Assembly (NCBI GenBank): GCA_944340905.1
Contig: CALVLT010000002.1
Location: 1-64,000, forward strand
DNA length: 64,000 nucleotides
Direction of reading: 5' to 3'
From: an uncultured Clostridia bacterium
GTDB taxonomy: Bacteria; Bacillota; Clostridia; Christensenellales; Borkfalkiaceae
Shown: positions 8,195 through 16,984 of the stretch, piece after piece
Position numbering within the stretch: position 1 is the first letter of the stretch
How the letters are laid out: each line of letters opens with the position of its first letter
Position numbers and translations under genes: made by a program
Notes under the pieces: model-generated
Database searches by the model: none
The model's input: the letters and a program-made list of their open reading frames with translations, nothing else
Told to the model about the DNA's origin: nothing

Positions 8195-8297
8195 ATGCGC
8201 ACCAGCGCGGTGCGCTGTGCGCGCGCTTTGAACTAAGGATTTTGCATTATCAGCGCAAAATCCGTGCCCGCAGGCGGCGCATTCCCTTGGCGCCGCC
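8195..8297 (-). repeat. E4 structured element, copy 2
   Basis: Read on the minus strand: GGCGGCGC/GCGCCGCC (8297-8290/8280-8273), GGATTTTGC/GCAAAATCC (8263-8255/8245-8237), then AGCGC-ACC-GCGCT (8216-8204) and GGTGCGCAT. Same order as the other copies; the stems differ but stay complementary. Confidence 0.72.
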
Positions 8298-8299
8298 AA

Positions 8300-8372
8300 G
8301 ATAGCAGGCGTTTCAGGCAAGGTGTTTGGCGCAGCCAAATACCTGCAAAAGGCGCCTTGCCGCGACGCAGAA
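8300..8372 (-). repeat. E5 structured element, copy 2 (partial)
   Basis: Minus strand reads GTCGCGGCAAGG, a GTATTTGGC/GCCAAACAC near-perfect hairpin, then GCCTGAAACGCCTGC. Matches the 4895-5002 copy but lacks its last hairpin. Confidence 0.6.
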
Positions 8373-8478
8373 TCCCCTCATACATTGTCTTAGGGGCACA
8401 ACAACGCGGATTCCATGCCTCTGCCGCCGCGCTGTCTCGCGGTCAGGAACTCAAATGAAAAGCACGAACAACGCGCCA

Positions 8479-11400
8479 TCACGCCAGTGAGATGCGGTCG
8501 GAGACAGAGCGCACGAACAGGCCCTTTTCCTCACCGTAGGAGATGCAGTCGCGCAGGAACACCTGGAACCGCTCCCCCTGTTTGACGGCGGGAAACACGC
8601 CCGCCAGCAGCGCGCACAGCTCGTCCATGTACAGCGCGACGCGCTCGCCGAGCGCCGCCTTGACGACGGAGACCACCTCGTACACGGTGAGGTCGTCCCC
8701 GCTCCTGCGGACGGCGTTCTCCCCCTCGGTGCGGAATTTTCCGATCTCGATGGCGCGCGGGTTCTTGTAGAAATAGTCCACGTTCATCACGCGGTCGCGG
8801 TGAAACGCGCAGGCATCGATCAGGGAATCGAGGCGGCTTTCCACCTTGGACCCGCTTTTGGCGATGCCGAACGTGGCAAGGCAGCGCTTTTTGAGGAAGA
8901 CGCGCGAGATGGGTTCCTCCGCCGCCACGATCTCCTTCAGCCGCGCCATGATTGCCGCGTCGTTCTCGCCCGAGGTGACGAACGCCGCCACCTCGCTCGC
9001 CGTCGGCTTGACCGCCTTATACTGCCTTGCCCACTTGGAGACCCAGCTGCCCGACTTGCTGTCCGCCCCCGTCAGGCGGTCTAAAACGTCCTTGATGCGC
9101 TTGATCTCGCGCTTGGGGTTGTTGTAGTAGTTGACGCTGTTCACGCGCATCACGTTCCAGTTGCCGCGCTTTAAGGTCTGCACCTGCAGGACGTTCCTGT
9201 CCTTGACGGAGAACTGGTCGGTGCCGTCGCAGAGCACGCCCAGAAGAAAACGGTGCTTGTTTTTGGGATCCACGACACCCACATCCACCTTGAAATCGGA
9301 AGCTCCCACGTCGTAGCGGCACTCATAGCCGCAGGCGGCAAGTTCTTCGGCAATGTACTTGCCGATGCCCGCGCCCGTGCGGACGGAGGCGGAGGGAGCG
9401 GCGAGCGTCGTCCTGCCCTTTTCGGCAAACTCGAGGAAGGCCTTCAGCCCCGCCACGCCCTTGGAGGAGGTCTTGGCGAGATCGATCATGGGCGAGGTCA
9501 TCGTGGAGAACACGAGCATCTCCTCGCGCGCACGCGAGACTGCGACGTTGAGCCGCCGCCAGCCGCCCGCCTGGTTGAGGGGGCCGAAATTGAGGGACAC
9601 CCTGCCCGTGCTGTCCGGCCCGTAGCAGACGGAGAAGAGGATGACGTCGCGCTCGTCGCCCTGCACGTTCTCGAGGTTCTTGACGAAGAGCGGCTCCTCC
9701 CTGTCATACGCCGCCGCGTCGAGGTGTTTTGCAATGATCTCCCGCGTGAGCAGGCGGTCGATATCGTCGCGCTGGGCGCTCGAGAAGGTGACGATGCCCA
9801 TGCTCGACTTGCACAGAACGGGGTCGGAAAGCCTGCGCACGACCTCCTTGACGAGCGCCTCCGCCTCCCTGCGGTTGCGCTTGGTAAAGCCGCGGTCGTA
9901 GGTGCCGTCCACCAACACGAGCTTGACGCGGCTGTCCATCGCGTCGGGGGAGGGGAAGGTGCACAGGCGGTTATCGTAGTACATGCTGTTGGAGAAAGCG
10001 ATCAGGCTCTCGTGCTTGCTGCGGTAGTGCCAGACAAGGTGGCGCTCGGGCATGCCGAGGGCAAGGCAGTCATCCAGCACGCTCTCGAGGTCCTCGTTCT
10101 CGAGGTTCTCCTCGTCCACATAGGCGGTGTGGAAGAAGGCGGTGGGCGGCAGCTGCTTGGGGTCGCCCACGACGATCGCCGCCTTGGCGCGCGCGATGGA
10201 GCCGACCGCCTCCGCCGTGGACATCTGCGACGCCTCGTCGAAGATGACCATGTCGAACTGATCGGCGGCGGGCTGCAGGTACTGCGCCACCGTGGTGGGA
10301 CTCATGAGCATGCAGGGCGCTACCACCCCCATCAGCGTGGGGATCTCGGCGAACATGGCGCGCAAACCCGCGCCGCGCAGATTGCTCTTGGAAAGGCGGG
10401 TGAAGGCGTTCAGCTCCACCGAAAGGCTGCCCTCTTCGTCGGCGGAAGGCAGGCGGGAGATGAGCTGCGAACGGATGTGCGCGCGCGTGAGGCGCGCAAA
10501 TTCGTCCCACGAGAGGCGGAACTTTTCCACCGTGTCCTCCAGCGTCCCCACCGTCATGCGCGAGAGCGCGGGGTCGGCGGGAATGTTGATCTCCAGGAAG
10601 TTGCGGTAGACGTTCTTTTCAAAGCCCGCCAGCACGTTGTCCGTGCGGAACCTGCCGCTCTCGAGCGCCTCGGTGATGAAGTTGAGGCCGAGTTCGCTCA
10701 GGCGCAGCGCCGTCGCACGGTACATGCACCAGTTGGGCAGCATGTCGATGTTGTCGATGAGCGCACTCGCCTTGGAGGAGAAGTAGTCGAGCACGTCCTC
10801 GTCCCTGAGCTTGTCCCTGTTCGCGTTGGTGATGACGAGGAAGGACTCCTGCGCGGCAAAATAGCTGTCCGCCGCCTTGAGGTACCCCTCGAGCACGGGC
10901 TTTGTGTAGCCGCTCGTGGCGCGGATGCACATGCCGTTGAAGGCATCGGGGTTGTAGTCCATGAACACAGCGGCGGCGCGCGCGTGCAGGTCGGTGAGGT
11001 CGGCAAGGAAGTCCGCCCGCTTTTTGAAGTTGATGTGACCGGCACGGTCGCAGAAGTTGCGCGCGAGCTGGGTGTTGTCCGTCACCCGCCCCATCGCGCC
11101 GTAAATTTCCACGAGCGTCTCCAGGAATTTGAGCACGTCCTTGTCGTCGAGCGGACGCAGCGCCGCCTTGTCCAGCCGCTTGGCAACGCCCTTCGCCGTG
11201 CGGTTGAGCTTCCAGTCTCCCCCCTCCTCGCAGAACTTTTTGAGCTCGGGCAGTTCCTTGTCGAGGTCGACGAGCGTCTTGAAGTGCTTGTAGTAGTATT
11301 CCAGGCAGGAATCCAGCCGCTTGTTGGCGTTGTAGAAGAGGTAGAATTCCGCCTCGTCCACGCCCGAAAAGTACTTGTCATAGATGCCCGCATCCAGCCG

Positions 11401-14094
11401 CTGCGCAAGCTCGGAGAGCGCACGGATCTTGCGCAGCGTGAGCGTGGAGACCTTCTGGCGGTAAAATTCCAGAAAGAGCGCCAGAAACGCCTTCAAGTGC
11501 TTGATCTCGGCGAGCATGACCTCGCACGCGCAGAAGAGCTTGTCGCGCAGTACCTGCGAATACTGCGTGAGGTTGACGTTCTCGAAAGGGGAATTTTTCA
11601 CCCCGCCGCACTCCTTGGCGGCGGCCGCGGCGGAGAGGATCATGCGGCGGCACTCGGCAAGTTTTTCCTCGGTGAGCGAATCGTAGAAGGAGCTTTCGAT
11701 GTCCAGAATGTCGGGAGCGTTCTTGTTTTTCAGGTACAACAGGATGGCCTGATAGACGGAGATGCCCAGGCGGCGCTTTTCGTGCAGGGCGCGCATGGGC
11801 GCCTTCAGCTCCTCGCGCAGGGCGACAAGTTCTTTGGCGCACTCGGCAAAGCCCGCGGGGCCCTCCTCCCGGGCGAGGGCGAGCGTCTGCTCCATCCTGC
11901 GCAGGACGTCCGTCTTGTCCGTCTTGTTGGAGTGCAGCTCCAGGCAGAATTCGCCGATGCCGATGGCGTCCAGCCGCTTTTTGACGACGTCGAGCGCCGC
12001 CTTCTTTTCGGCGACGAACAGCACGCGCTTGCCCTGCGAGAGGGCGTTGGCGATGATGTTGGTGATGGTCTGGCTCTTGCCCGTTCCGGGCGGGCCGTGC
12101 AGCACAAAGCTCGCCCCCGCGCCCGAGAGCGCAACGGCGGAGTACTGCGAACTGTCCGAGGGCAGGGGCAGGAGCACCTCACAGGGGTCGCCGTCGTCCT
12201 CTTCGGGCGGCTCCGCCCCGTCCGGGCGCTCCATGCGGTTGTTCATGAGGGCGGACACGATGGCGTTTTTGGAAAGCTCCCCGATATGGTTGCGAATATC
12301 GTTCCACATGAGGTAGCTCTGGAAGGAGAACGCGGCAAGATACACGTCCTCCACGACGTCCCACCCCTTCATGTTCGCCGTCTCGGCGCGCACCATCGCG
12401 TGGATCTCGGCGATCTTCAATGCGCCGACGTCCCCGCCCAGGCCGCGCACGTCGATGTTGAATTCCTGTTTGAGAAATTCGAGCAGCGTGGAGTTGACGA
12501 AGTACCCCTCGTCCTGCGAGAGGGTGACGGAGAAATCCTCGTTGCCCTTCGCGCGGCCGATGCCCGCGGGCGCGAGCACAAGGGGCGCATAGCGCACGAC
12601 GGAGTCACTGCCCGTGTAACGCAAAAAGCCGAAGGCGAGGTAGAGCACCTTGGCGCCCGCCTCCTCCTCCGCCTCGCGGTTGCGCCGCATGAGGCGGGAG
12701 GCCGTCTCCGCCGTCGTCTTGCTGTCCGCACAGGCGCGCAGGATACCCTTTTTCTGTTCAAGCAGCACAAGCTCCCTGCGCTGACCGGCAAGCTCCCCGC
12801 CGAAGGGGGGCAGGGCGGCGTTCTCCGCCTCCCCCTTCAGGCGCATGCCGCCCTTCTCGAGCAGCAGCGCATACAGTTCGTCCGCGCCCGCCGCATAGAG
12901 GTGCACGGCGTTCTTGCCCGCAAAGTTGAGCAGCGTGTTCTTGGTGGTCAGATCGAGCAGCCGCCGCTCCCACTGCTTGTTCTTGGGCTGTTTTCCGTCC
13001 AGTTTGAGCTTGCGCAGGGCGGGAATGGGCGCGGGCGCGGCCTCGTCCGACATCTCCTCCTCTTTGAGCAGTTCGTAGCCCTTCAGCCCCTTGCCGCGCA
13101 TGGGACAGGCGCGCACGCCCCCCATGCGGCAGCGGCGCACGTCCACAAAGCACTCGTAAAGCCCGCTCCTGAGTTTCTGGCGGAAGTGCCCTTCGGAGGG
13201 CGTGAACGCCGCGTTGGAGGAGGAGAACAGGTCCTCCGCGTCGATAAAGCTCAGATTGTTGATGCCCTCGGAGACGTATTTGCCCACGATCTCCGCATCG
13301 TCCGTCACGGGGTCGAGAAAACAGCTCTCATACAGCCAGACGCCGACGGCGGCGCCGTTTTTGCCCACCGCGATCACGGGATTGAGGTGCGCCGCCTCGA
13401 AACATGCCGCCGTAAATACGGCGAGCTGCGCCGCAGTGGCGGAGCGCTCCTTGACGATCGACCCCGCCTTTGCAACGCAGAGGGGAGAAGTAAAGTCGCT
13501 CTCCCCCGCCTTATCCACCGCAAGCGCCTTGATGGCGGCATAGATCGCCGCGGCGATCTGGCGGACGTCGTTCTTGTCCGCCCCCGTATAGCCGTAAAAT
13601 TCCGCGTTCTTGTTCCACTTCTTCAGCCGCCTGCCCGCGTCGGCGAGTACGGCGGCGCAGTCGGCAAGGCGGGGGCGCACAAACGCCGCAAGCCGTTCGG
13701 CATTGCCCGAAAGGCCCTCCCACCAGTCAAAGGGCAGCGCGCAGATCTCGGCGGTGGCAGAGGCGACCGTTTTGCCCTCCTGCCGCGCCGTGACCGTGAC
13801 GGGGCAGGTGCGCAGTTCGTCGTTCTCGGCAAGCAAAAGGGGCGAAAAGATGCTCTCCGCCGTCAGTTCCACCGCGCTCTCGAAGGGCACTTCCGCCTGC
13901 GTCTCGTAGGGCACGATCAGCCCCGATTCACTCTCGATGCTCACCTGCAGGACGACCGCCTCCGACGAATCGTTGCGCACCTGCACGCCGACGGGCGTGG
14001 AGAGAAAATAGTCGGCGTAGCCGACGCAGTGCGGAAAGAGCGGTTCCAGGGTGATGAAGTTCTTGTCCGTTGTCTTTGTCTTTTTGGTTGCCAT
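8479..14094 (-). CDS. DUF4011-SF1 helicase-nuclease-DUF3320 giant protein (Hhe-like defence candidate)
   Basis: 1871 residues in one frame. Order of parts: beta-rich N-terminus (~1-115); transglutaminase-like region (~200-260) where ATAAQLAVF and GAAVGVWL stand where family members usually show a Cys and a His; DUF4011 start WERRLLDLTTKNTLLNF (~375-391); Walker A GPPGTGKS (667-674); a ~600-residue helical insertion; Walker B IFDEASQM with GDPKQLPPT (~1282-1305); NVAVSRAREEMLVFS (~1510); a Vsr/MTES_1575-like nuclease segment, VDVGV...LLGVLCDG (~1605-1625); DUF3320-like VFLKKRC (~1725). SD AAGGAG precedes ATG at 14094. Own promoter, no partner gene. The DUF4011-helicase-Vsr layout has been reported as an anti-phage gene (Hhe). 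A housekeeping role cannot be excluded. Confidence 0.85.
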   Translation of the reverse strand: MATKKTKTTDKNFITLEPLFPHCVGYADYFLSTPVGVQVRNDSSEAVVLQVSIESESGLIVPYETQAEVPFESAVELTAESIFSPLLLAENDELRTCPVTVTARQEGKTVASATAEICALPFDWWEGLSGNAERLAAFVRPRLADCAAVLADAGRRLKKWNKNAEFYGYTGADKNDVRQIAAAIYAAIKALAVDKAGESDFTSPLCVAKAGSIVKERSATAAQLAVFTAACFEAAHLNPVIAVGKNGAAVGVWLYESCFLDPVTDDAEIVGKYVSEGINNLSFIDAEDLFSSSNAAFTPSEGHFRQKLRSGLYECFVDVRRCRMGGVRACPMRGKGLKGYELLKEEEMSDEAAPAPIPALRKLKLDGKQPKNKQWERRLLDLTTKNTLLNFAGKNAVHLYAAGADELYALLLEKGGMRLKGEAENAALPPFGGELAGQRRELVLLEQKKGILRACADSKTTAETASRLMRRNREAEEEAGAKVLYLAFGFLRYTGSDSVVRYAPLVLAPAGIGRAKGNEDFSVTLSQDEGYFVNSTLLEFLKQEFNIDVRGLGGDVGALKIAEIHAMVRAETANMKGWDVVEDVYLAAFSFQSYLMWNDIRNHIGELSKNAIVSALMNNRMERPDGAEPPEEDDGDPCEVLLPLPSDSSQYSAVALSGAGASFVLHGPPGTGKSQTITNIIANALSQGKRVLFVAEKKAALDVVKKRLDAIGIGEFCLELHSNKTDKTDVLRRMEQTLALAREEGPAGFAECAKELVALREELKAPMRALHEKRRLGISVYQAILLYLKNKNAPDILDIESSFYDSLTEEKLAECRRMILSAAAAAKECGGVKNSPFENVNLTQYSQVLRDKLFCACEVMLAEIKHLKAFLALFLEFYRQKVSTLTLRKIRALSELAQRLDAGIYDKYFSGVDEAEFYLFYNANKRLDSCLEYYYKHFKTLVDLDKELPELKKFCEEGGDWKLNRTAKGVAKRLDKAALRPLDDKDVLKFLETLVEIYGAMGRVTDNTQLARNFCDRAGHINFKKRADFLADLTDLHARAAAVFMDYNPDAFNGMCIRATSGYTKPVLEGYLKAADSYFAAQESFLVITNANRDKLRDEDVLDYFSSKASALIDNIDMLPNWCMYRATALRLSELGLNFITEALESGRFRTDNVLAGFEKNVYRNFLEINIPADPALSRMTVGTLEDTVEKFRLSWDEFARLTRAHIRSQLISRLPSADEEGSLSVELNAFTRLSKSNLRGAGLRAMFAEIPTLMGVVAPCMLMSPTTVAQYLQPAADQFDMVIFDEASQMSTAEAVGSIARAKAAIVVGDPKQLPPTAFFHTAYVDEENLENEDLESVLDDCLALGMPERHLVWHYRSKHESLIAFSNSMYYDNRLCTFPSPDAMDSRVKLVLVDGTYDRGFTKRNRREAEALVKEVVRRLSDPVLCKSSMGIVTFSSAQRDDIDRLLTREIIAKHLDAAAYDREEPLFVKNLENVQGDERDVILFSVCYGPDSTGRVSLNFGPLNQAGGWRRLNVAVSRAREEMLVFSTMTSPMIDLAKTSSKGVAGLKAFLEFAEKGRTTLAAPSASVRTGAGIGKYIAEELAACGYECRYDVGASDFKVDVGVVDPKNKHRFLLGVLCDGTDQFSVKDRNVLQVQTLKRGNWNVMRVNSVNYYNNPKREIKRIKDVLDRLTGADSKSGSWVSKWARQYKAVKPTASEVAAFVTSGENDAAIMARLKEIVAAEEPISRVFLKKRCLATFGIAKSGSKVESRLDSLIDACAFHRDRVMNVDYFYKNPRAIEIGKFRTEGENAVRRSGDDLTVYEVVSVVKAALGERVALYMDELCALLAGVFPAVKQGERFQVFLRDCISYGEEKGLFVRSVSDRISLA

Positions 14095-14147
14095 AGCGCT
14101 CCTTCCCCCGCGGACACACAGGGGAGTTATTGTTGTTTTTCCCCTTC

Positions 14148-14176
14148 ATTATACCATTTCCTGCCGCAAATGGCAA
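14148..14176 (-). promoter_or_regulatory. Promoter of the DUF4011-helicase gene
   Basis: TTGCCA (14176-14171), 17-base spacer, TATAAT (14153-14148) on the minus strand. Confidence 0.78.
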
Positions 14177-14211
14177 CCGCTCCCGCCAAAGTTATTGCAA
14201 TTTATATAAAC

Positions 14212-14240
14212 GGCGGCGCGGGGTCTCTTCCCGCGCCGCC
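14212..14240 (-). terminator. Terminator of the ylqF-rnhB-yraN-hydrolase operon
   Basis: 11-bp GC stem (14212-14222/14230-14240); on the minus strand it is followed by GTTTATATAAATT. Confidence 0.8.
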
Positions 14241-14243
14241 CGA

Positions 14244-15128
14244 TCATCGATTTCCGTAAAACGCCGTCCGCAATGCGTCGATGCGCGCCGCAAGCGCCTG
14301 TTTGGCCGCATCGCTTTTGCGGGCGATATCAAAACCATGCATCGTCCCCCTTGTCCGGTTCAGCGTGACTTCAACGCCCTCCCGTTCGAGCGCCCGCGCA
14401 AAGCGCACCCCCTCATCGTGCAGGCAGTCGAATTCCGCCGTTTCCACATAAGCTGCGGGGAACACGGAAAGCCCGTCGGACAGCACATCCCGTCCGCCGC
14501 CGAAATACTCCCACATCTTCGCGTTCAGCCGCGCATTCCACATGGGCGTATCCCGGAACCGGCGCATGGACGCCGTTTCGCCGCCCCCGATCACGGAATA
14601 GACGAGCAGCGCAAAACAGGGCCGCATCCCTTCCGCCGCCGCGCGAAGAGCGGTCTCCGCCGCAAGGAATCCGCCCGCGGAATCCCCTCCGACAGCAATG
14701 CGCCGTGCGTCGATGCCAAGCTCTTTCGCATGCGTGCAGGCATACCGATAAGCGGCAAGGCATGCCTCGTCCGGTTCCGGAAACGGGTGGTAAGGCGCAA
14801 GCGGATAATTTACGAACAGGACTTTACATTCCGCGCCAAGGGCATAGGCTTTTGCATTCTCGTAGTGATACCGCGCAGCGCCGTACACGAACCCGCCGCC
14901 GTGAAAATAGACAAGGCAGGGCGCACCCTTTGCGCAGTCCCTGCCCTCAAGGAGATAGCTCCTGTTCCCGTCTTTCCCGAACGTGACCGCACAAACGCGC
15001 ACGCGCCTGTCATGAAGGCCTTTGGGCAGCAGCGGCTGAACCCAAGCGGCAAGCCTGAAACAGGCGCGCGAAAACGGCGGCGTAAATTTTGCATATAGCC
15101 CGAACTGTTTTCTGAGCGGATAACGCAT
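14244..15128 (-). CDS. Alpha/beta hydrolase, hormone-sensitive-lipase (HSL) type
   Basis: Carboxylesterase/lipase of unknown substrate, about 294 residues. HSL marks in order: oxyanion hole YFHGGGFVYG (~res 78-87), nucleophile elbow GGDSAGG, acidic member probably in TAEFDCLHDEG, catalytic His in GTMHGFD. No signal peptide, so cytoplasmic. Start unclear: ATG 15128 has only a distant GAGG, TTG at 15131 is better spaced, and ATG 15164 would overlap yraN by 20 bases without an SD. Last gene of the ylqF operon, before the terminator. Confidence 0.85.
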   Translation of the reverse strand: MRYPLRKQFGLYAKFTPPFSRACFRLAAWVQPLLPKGLHDRRVRVCAVTFGKDGNRSYLLEGRDCAKGAPCLVYFHGGGFVYGAARYHYENAKAYALGAECKVLFVNYPLAPYHPFPEPDEACLAAYRYACTHAKELGIDARRIAVGGDSAGGFLAAETALRAAAEGMRPCFALLVYSVIGGGETASMRRFRDTPMWNARLNAKMWEYFGGGRDVLSDGLSVFPAAYVETAEFDCLHDEGVRFARALEREGVEVTLNRTRGTMHGFDIARKSDAAKQALAARIDALRTAFYGNR

Positions 15129-15144
15129 TTTCAAGGGGGTCGCC

Positions 15145-15507
15145 TCACATGAACGCATCTTCAAAATATTCCAGCTTTCCGTTCAGAACGGACGCCACAT
15201 CGAACCGCACAGGCACTTCCCGCCGCATTTTCGCGCAGAAACTCTTTGCGATCATGCGGTAGCGCTCCCGCTTTTGCGGCGTGACCGCCTCGAGCGGGGA
15301 GGCGAGCGGGCCGCCCGTGCGAGCCTTGACCTCGACAAAGCAGTAGGTGCCGTCGCGCGAGCGCGCGATGATGTCCGCCTCCCCGAAGGGCGTGACATAG
15401 TTCTTTTCCGCGATCTTGTAGCCATGCCGCCGAAGATAGCGGCGCGTCAACTTTTCCGCTTTCCGTCCCAGAATTTTGTTACGAAGGTCCTGCGATGGAT
15501 CGGGCAT
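15145..15507 (-). CDS. yraN: YraN/UPF0102 family endonuclease-like protein
   Basis: 120 residues. Family signature: GRKAEKLTRRYLRRHGYKI at the start, then FGEADIIARSRDGTYCFVEVKART (Asp and Glu-Val-Lys of a PD-(D/E)XK-like fold) and PLEAVTPQKRERYRM. The start at 15507 overlaps the end of rnhB by 61 bases but is backed by a strong SD (GGGAGGTGGG) and by full family length. The rnhB-yraN order is common in bacteria. Exact role (possibly Holliday-junction or repair nuclease) is unproven. Confidence 0.9.
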   Translation of the reverse strand: MPDPSQDLRNKILGRKAEKLTRRYLRRHGYKIAEKNYVTPFGEADIIARSRDGTYCFVEVKARTGGPLASPLEAVTPQKRERYRMIAKSFCAKMRREVPVRFDVASVLNGKLEYFEDAFM

Positions 15508-16067
15508 ATTCCCACCTCCCGTATGGCGGCGATGTGCGCCGCCGTGCCGTATCCCGCATTGCGTTCAAAGGCGTATGCGGGGTACATGTCCGCGTACTCG
15601 CGCATGAGCGCATCCCTGTGCGTCTTGGCGAGGATGCTCGCCGCGCCGATGGAATACACGAGCGCATCCCCCTTGACGATGGCGCGCTGGGGCTGCGCAA
15701 GATCGAGCGTCATGTTGCCGTCCGTGAGCACCATGTCCGCGGGCGGCGAAAGACGTTCCACCGCGCGTTTCATGCCCAGCCGCGTCGCCTGCAGAATGTT
15801 GATCTCGTCGATGACCTGCGCGGGCACCTCCTCCACGGCATAGGCGCGGGCAACGGCGCGGATGCACACGGCAAGTTCTTCGCGCCGCTTTGCCGAAAGT
15901 TTCTTGCTGTCGTCCACGCCGCGGATGCGCAGCGCCTCGTCGAGCGGCAGAATGACCGCCGCGCACACGACGGGGCCTGCAAGCGGGCCTCTTCCCGCCT
16001 CGTCCACGCCCGCCACGGCAAAGAACCCGCGCGCGGCGTATTCTCTTTCATAGATAAGTTCGTCCAT
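15447..16067 (-). CDS. rnhB: Ribonuclease HII
   Basis: Cuts RNA in RNA-DNA hybrids and removes misincorporated ribonucleotides. 206 residues. Active-site start AGVDEAGRGPLAGPVV (first Asp-Glu), then DDSKKLSAKRREEL, TDGNMTL, KGDALVYSIGAASILAKTHRD and the closing HRRTFVTKF. Its ATG comes 1 base after the stop codon of ylqF, so the pair is cotranscribed. Full length. Confidence 0.95.
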   Translation of the reverse strand: MDELIYEREYAARGFFAVAGVDEAGRGPLAGPVVCAAVILPLDEALRIRGVDDSKKLSAKRREELAVCIRAVARAYAVEEVPAQVIDEINILQATRLGMKRAVERLSPPADMVLTDGNMTLDLAQPQRAIVKGDALVYSIGAASILAKTHRDALMREYADMYPAYAFERNAGYGTAAHIAAIREVGICPIHRRTFVTKFWDGKRKS

Positions 16068-16068
16068 C

Positions 16069-16926
16069 TCAGATCAGTCCCACCGCCCTCAGATCGTCCG
16101 CGCCGTCCAGGCAGACGCGCCCTAACCTGCCCTTGCGGAAATCGTCGAGCAGGGCGAGCGCGCCGCGCGTGTAGTCATACTCCCCGCCGCGCAGCACGAA
16201 ACCCCGCCGCGCACAGAGCGCCTCGTACATGGCAAGCGGCGCCCCACCCTGAATGCCGTAGCGCTGCGCAAGGCGTTCGGGGTAGCGTTCGCCCAGCTCC
16301 TCCAGAAGGGCGAGCGCGATCTCCTCCTTGTCGAGAATGTCATCGTTGACGCAACCCACATAGGCGAGCCTGCGCGCCAGCCGCTGATCGGCGAGGGCGG
16401 GCGGCATGGTCCCGGGCGTGTCGAGCAGCTCGAACGCGCCGCAGCGCACCCACTGCTTGGCGCGCGTGACGCCCGCCTTGTCCCCCACCTGCGCCTTTCT
16501 CCCGCCCGAGAGCAGGTTGATGAGCGTGCTCTTGCCCGTGTTGGGAATGCCCGCCACCAGAAAGCGCATGGGGCGCGCCGCCCCCTTTTGGGCGAACCTT
16601 TCCCGCTTGCCTGCCACGAGCTGCTCCATTGCCGCCTGCAGCGGGCGCACGCAGGCGGGCGAGAGAGCGGAAATCTTCAGCGCCGCCCCGCCGCCGCGCT
16701 GAACGAGCGCAAGCGCCTCGTCCGCGCCGCCGTCCGCCATGTCCCCCTTGTTGAACAGGTACAGGACGGGCTTGCCCCCCACCATGTCCGCGAGGCGGGC
16801 GTTGTAACTGGCCGCAGGCACGCGCGCATCGAGCACGAACACGACGGCGTCGCACAGCTTTAAGTTGTCCTCCATCATGCGCATGGCCTTTGCCATGTGC
16901 CCGGGAAACCATTGGATAACTTTCAT
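16069..16926 (-). CDS. ylqF: Ribosome biogenesis GTPase YlqF/RbgA
   Basis: Circularly permuted GTPase for late 50S assembly. 285 residues. Starts IQWFPGHMAKAMRMM; G4 NKGD (~res 58) comes before G1 GIPNTGKST (~res 125) and G3 DTPGTM (~res 170), the permuted order typical of RbgA. A second family helix region follows (NDDILDKEEIALALLEEL). ATG at 16926 has no SD; the -10 box TACAAT ends 7 bases before it, suggesting a leaderless mRNA. The ~70-codon upstream extension lies in promoter and repeats and is rejected. Confidence 0.94.
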   Translation of the reverse strand: MKVIQWFPGHMAKAMRMMEDNLKLCDAVVFVLDARVPAASYNARLADMVGGKPVLYLFNKGDMADGGADEALALVQRGGGAALKISALSPACVRPLQAAMEQLVAGKRERFAQKGAARPMRFLVAGIPNTGKSTLINLLSGGRKAQVGDKAGVTRAKQWVRCGAFELLDTPGTMPPALADQRLARRLAYVGCVNDDILDKEEIALALLEELGERYPERLAQRYGIQGGAPLAMYEALCARRGFVLRGGEYDYTRGALALLDDFRKGRLGRVCLDGADDLRAVGLI

Positions 16927-16933
16927 ATTCGGG

Positions 16934-16961
16934 ATTGTAATTGGTGTGCAAATAGCGCCAA
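16934..16961 (-). promoter_or_regulatory. Promoter of ylqF operon, start-proximal
   Basis: TTGGCG (16961-16956), 16-base spacer, TACAAT (16939-16934). Only seven bases separate the -10 box from the ATG at 16926, so transcription should start at or next to the start codon. Confidence 0.65.
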
Positions 16962-16984
16962 GGCTCGGGTCCCTGAAACTGCCT

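Larger units (their letters stand above)
7955..8460. repeat. Intergenic repeat block R2 (no gene)
   Basis: Contains an E2 palindrome (~7975-8005), a CAGAATGACG junction motif (~8071), E4 copy 2, E5 copy 2 and a reversed E1 box (~8370-8398). There is also an AAAAAAG...CTTTTTT hairpin at ~8144-8173. Open frames across it are not genes. Confidence 0.75.

Noticed and set aside
9253..14259. Very long open frame (1668 codons) on the + strand
   Set aside because: It is the antisense shadow of the DUF4011-helicase gene in GC-rich DNA. The protein is Arg/Gly/His-rich with no motifs and lacks an SD, while the minus-strand protein has full helicase motifs.
14244..15164. Hydrolase start at ATG 15164
   Set aside because: It has no SD and would overlap yraN by 20 bases; starts at 15128-15131 keep all domains.
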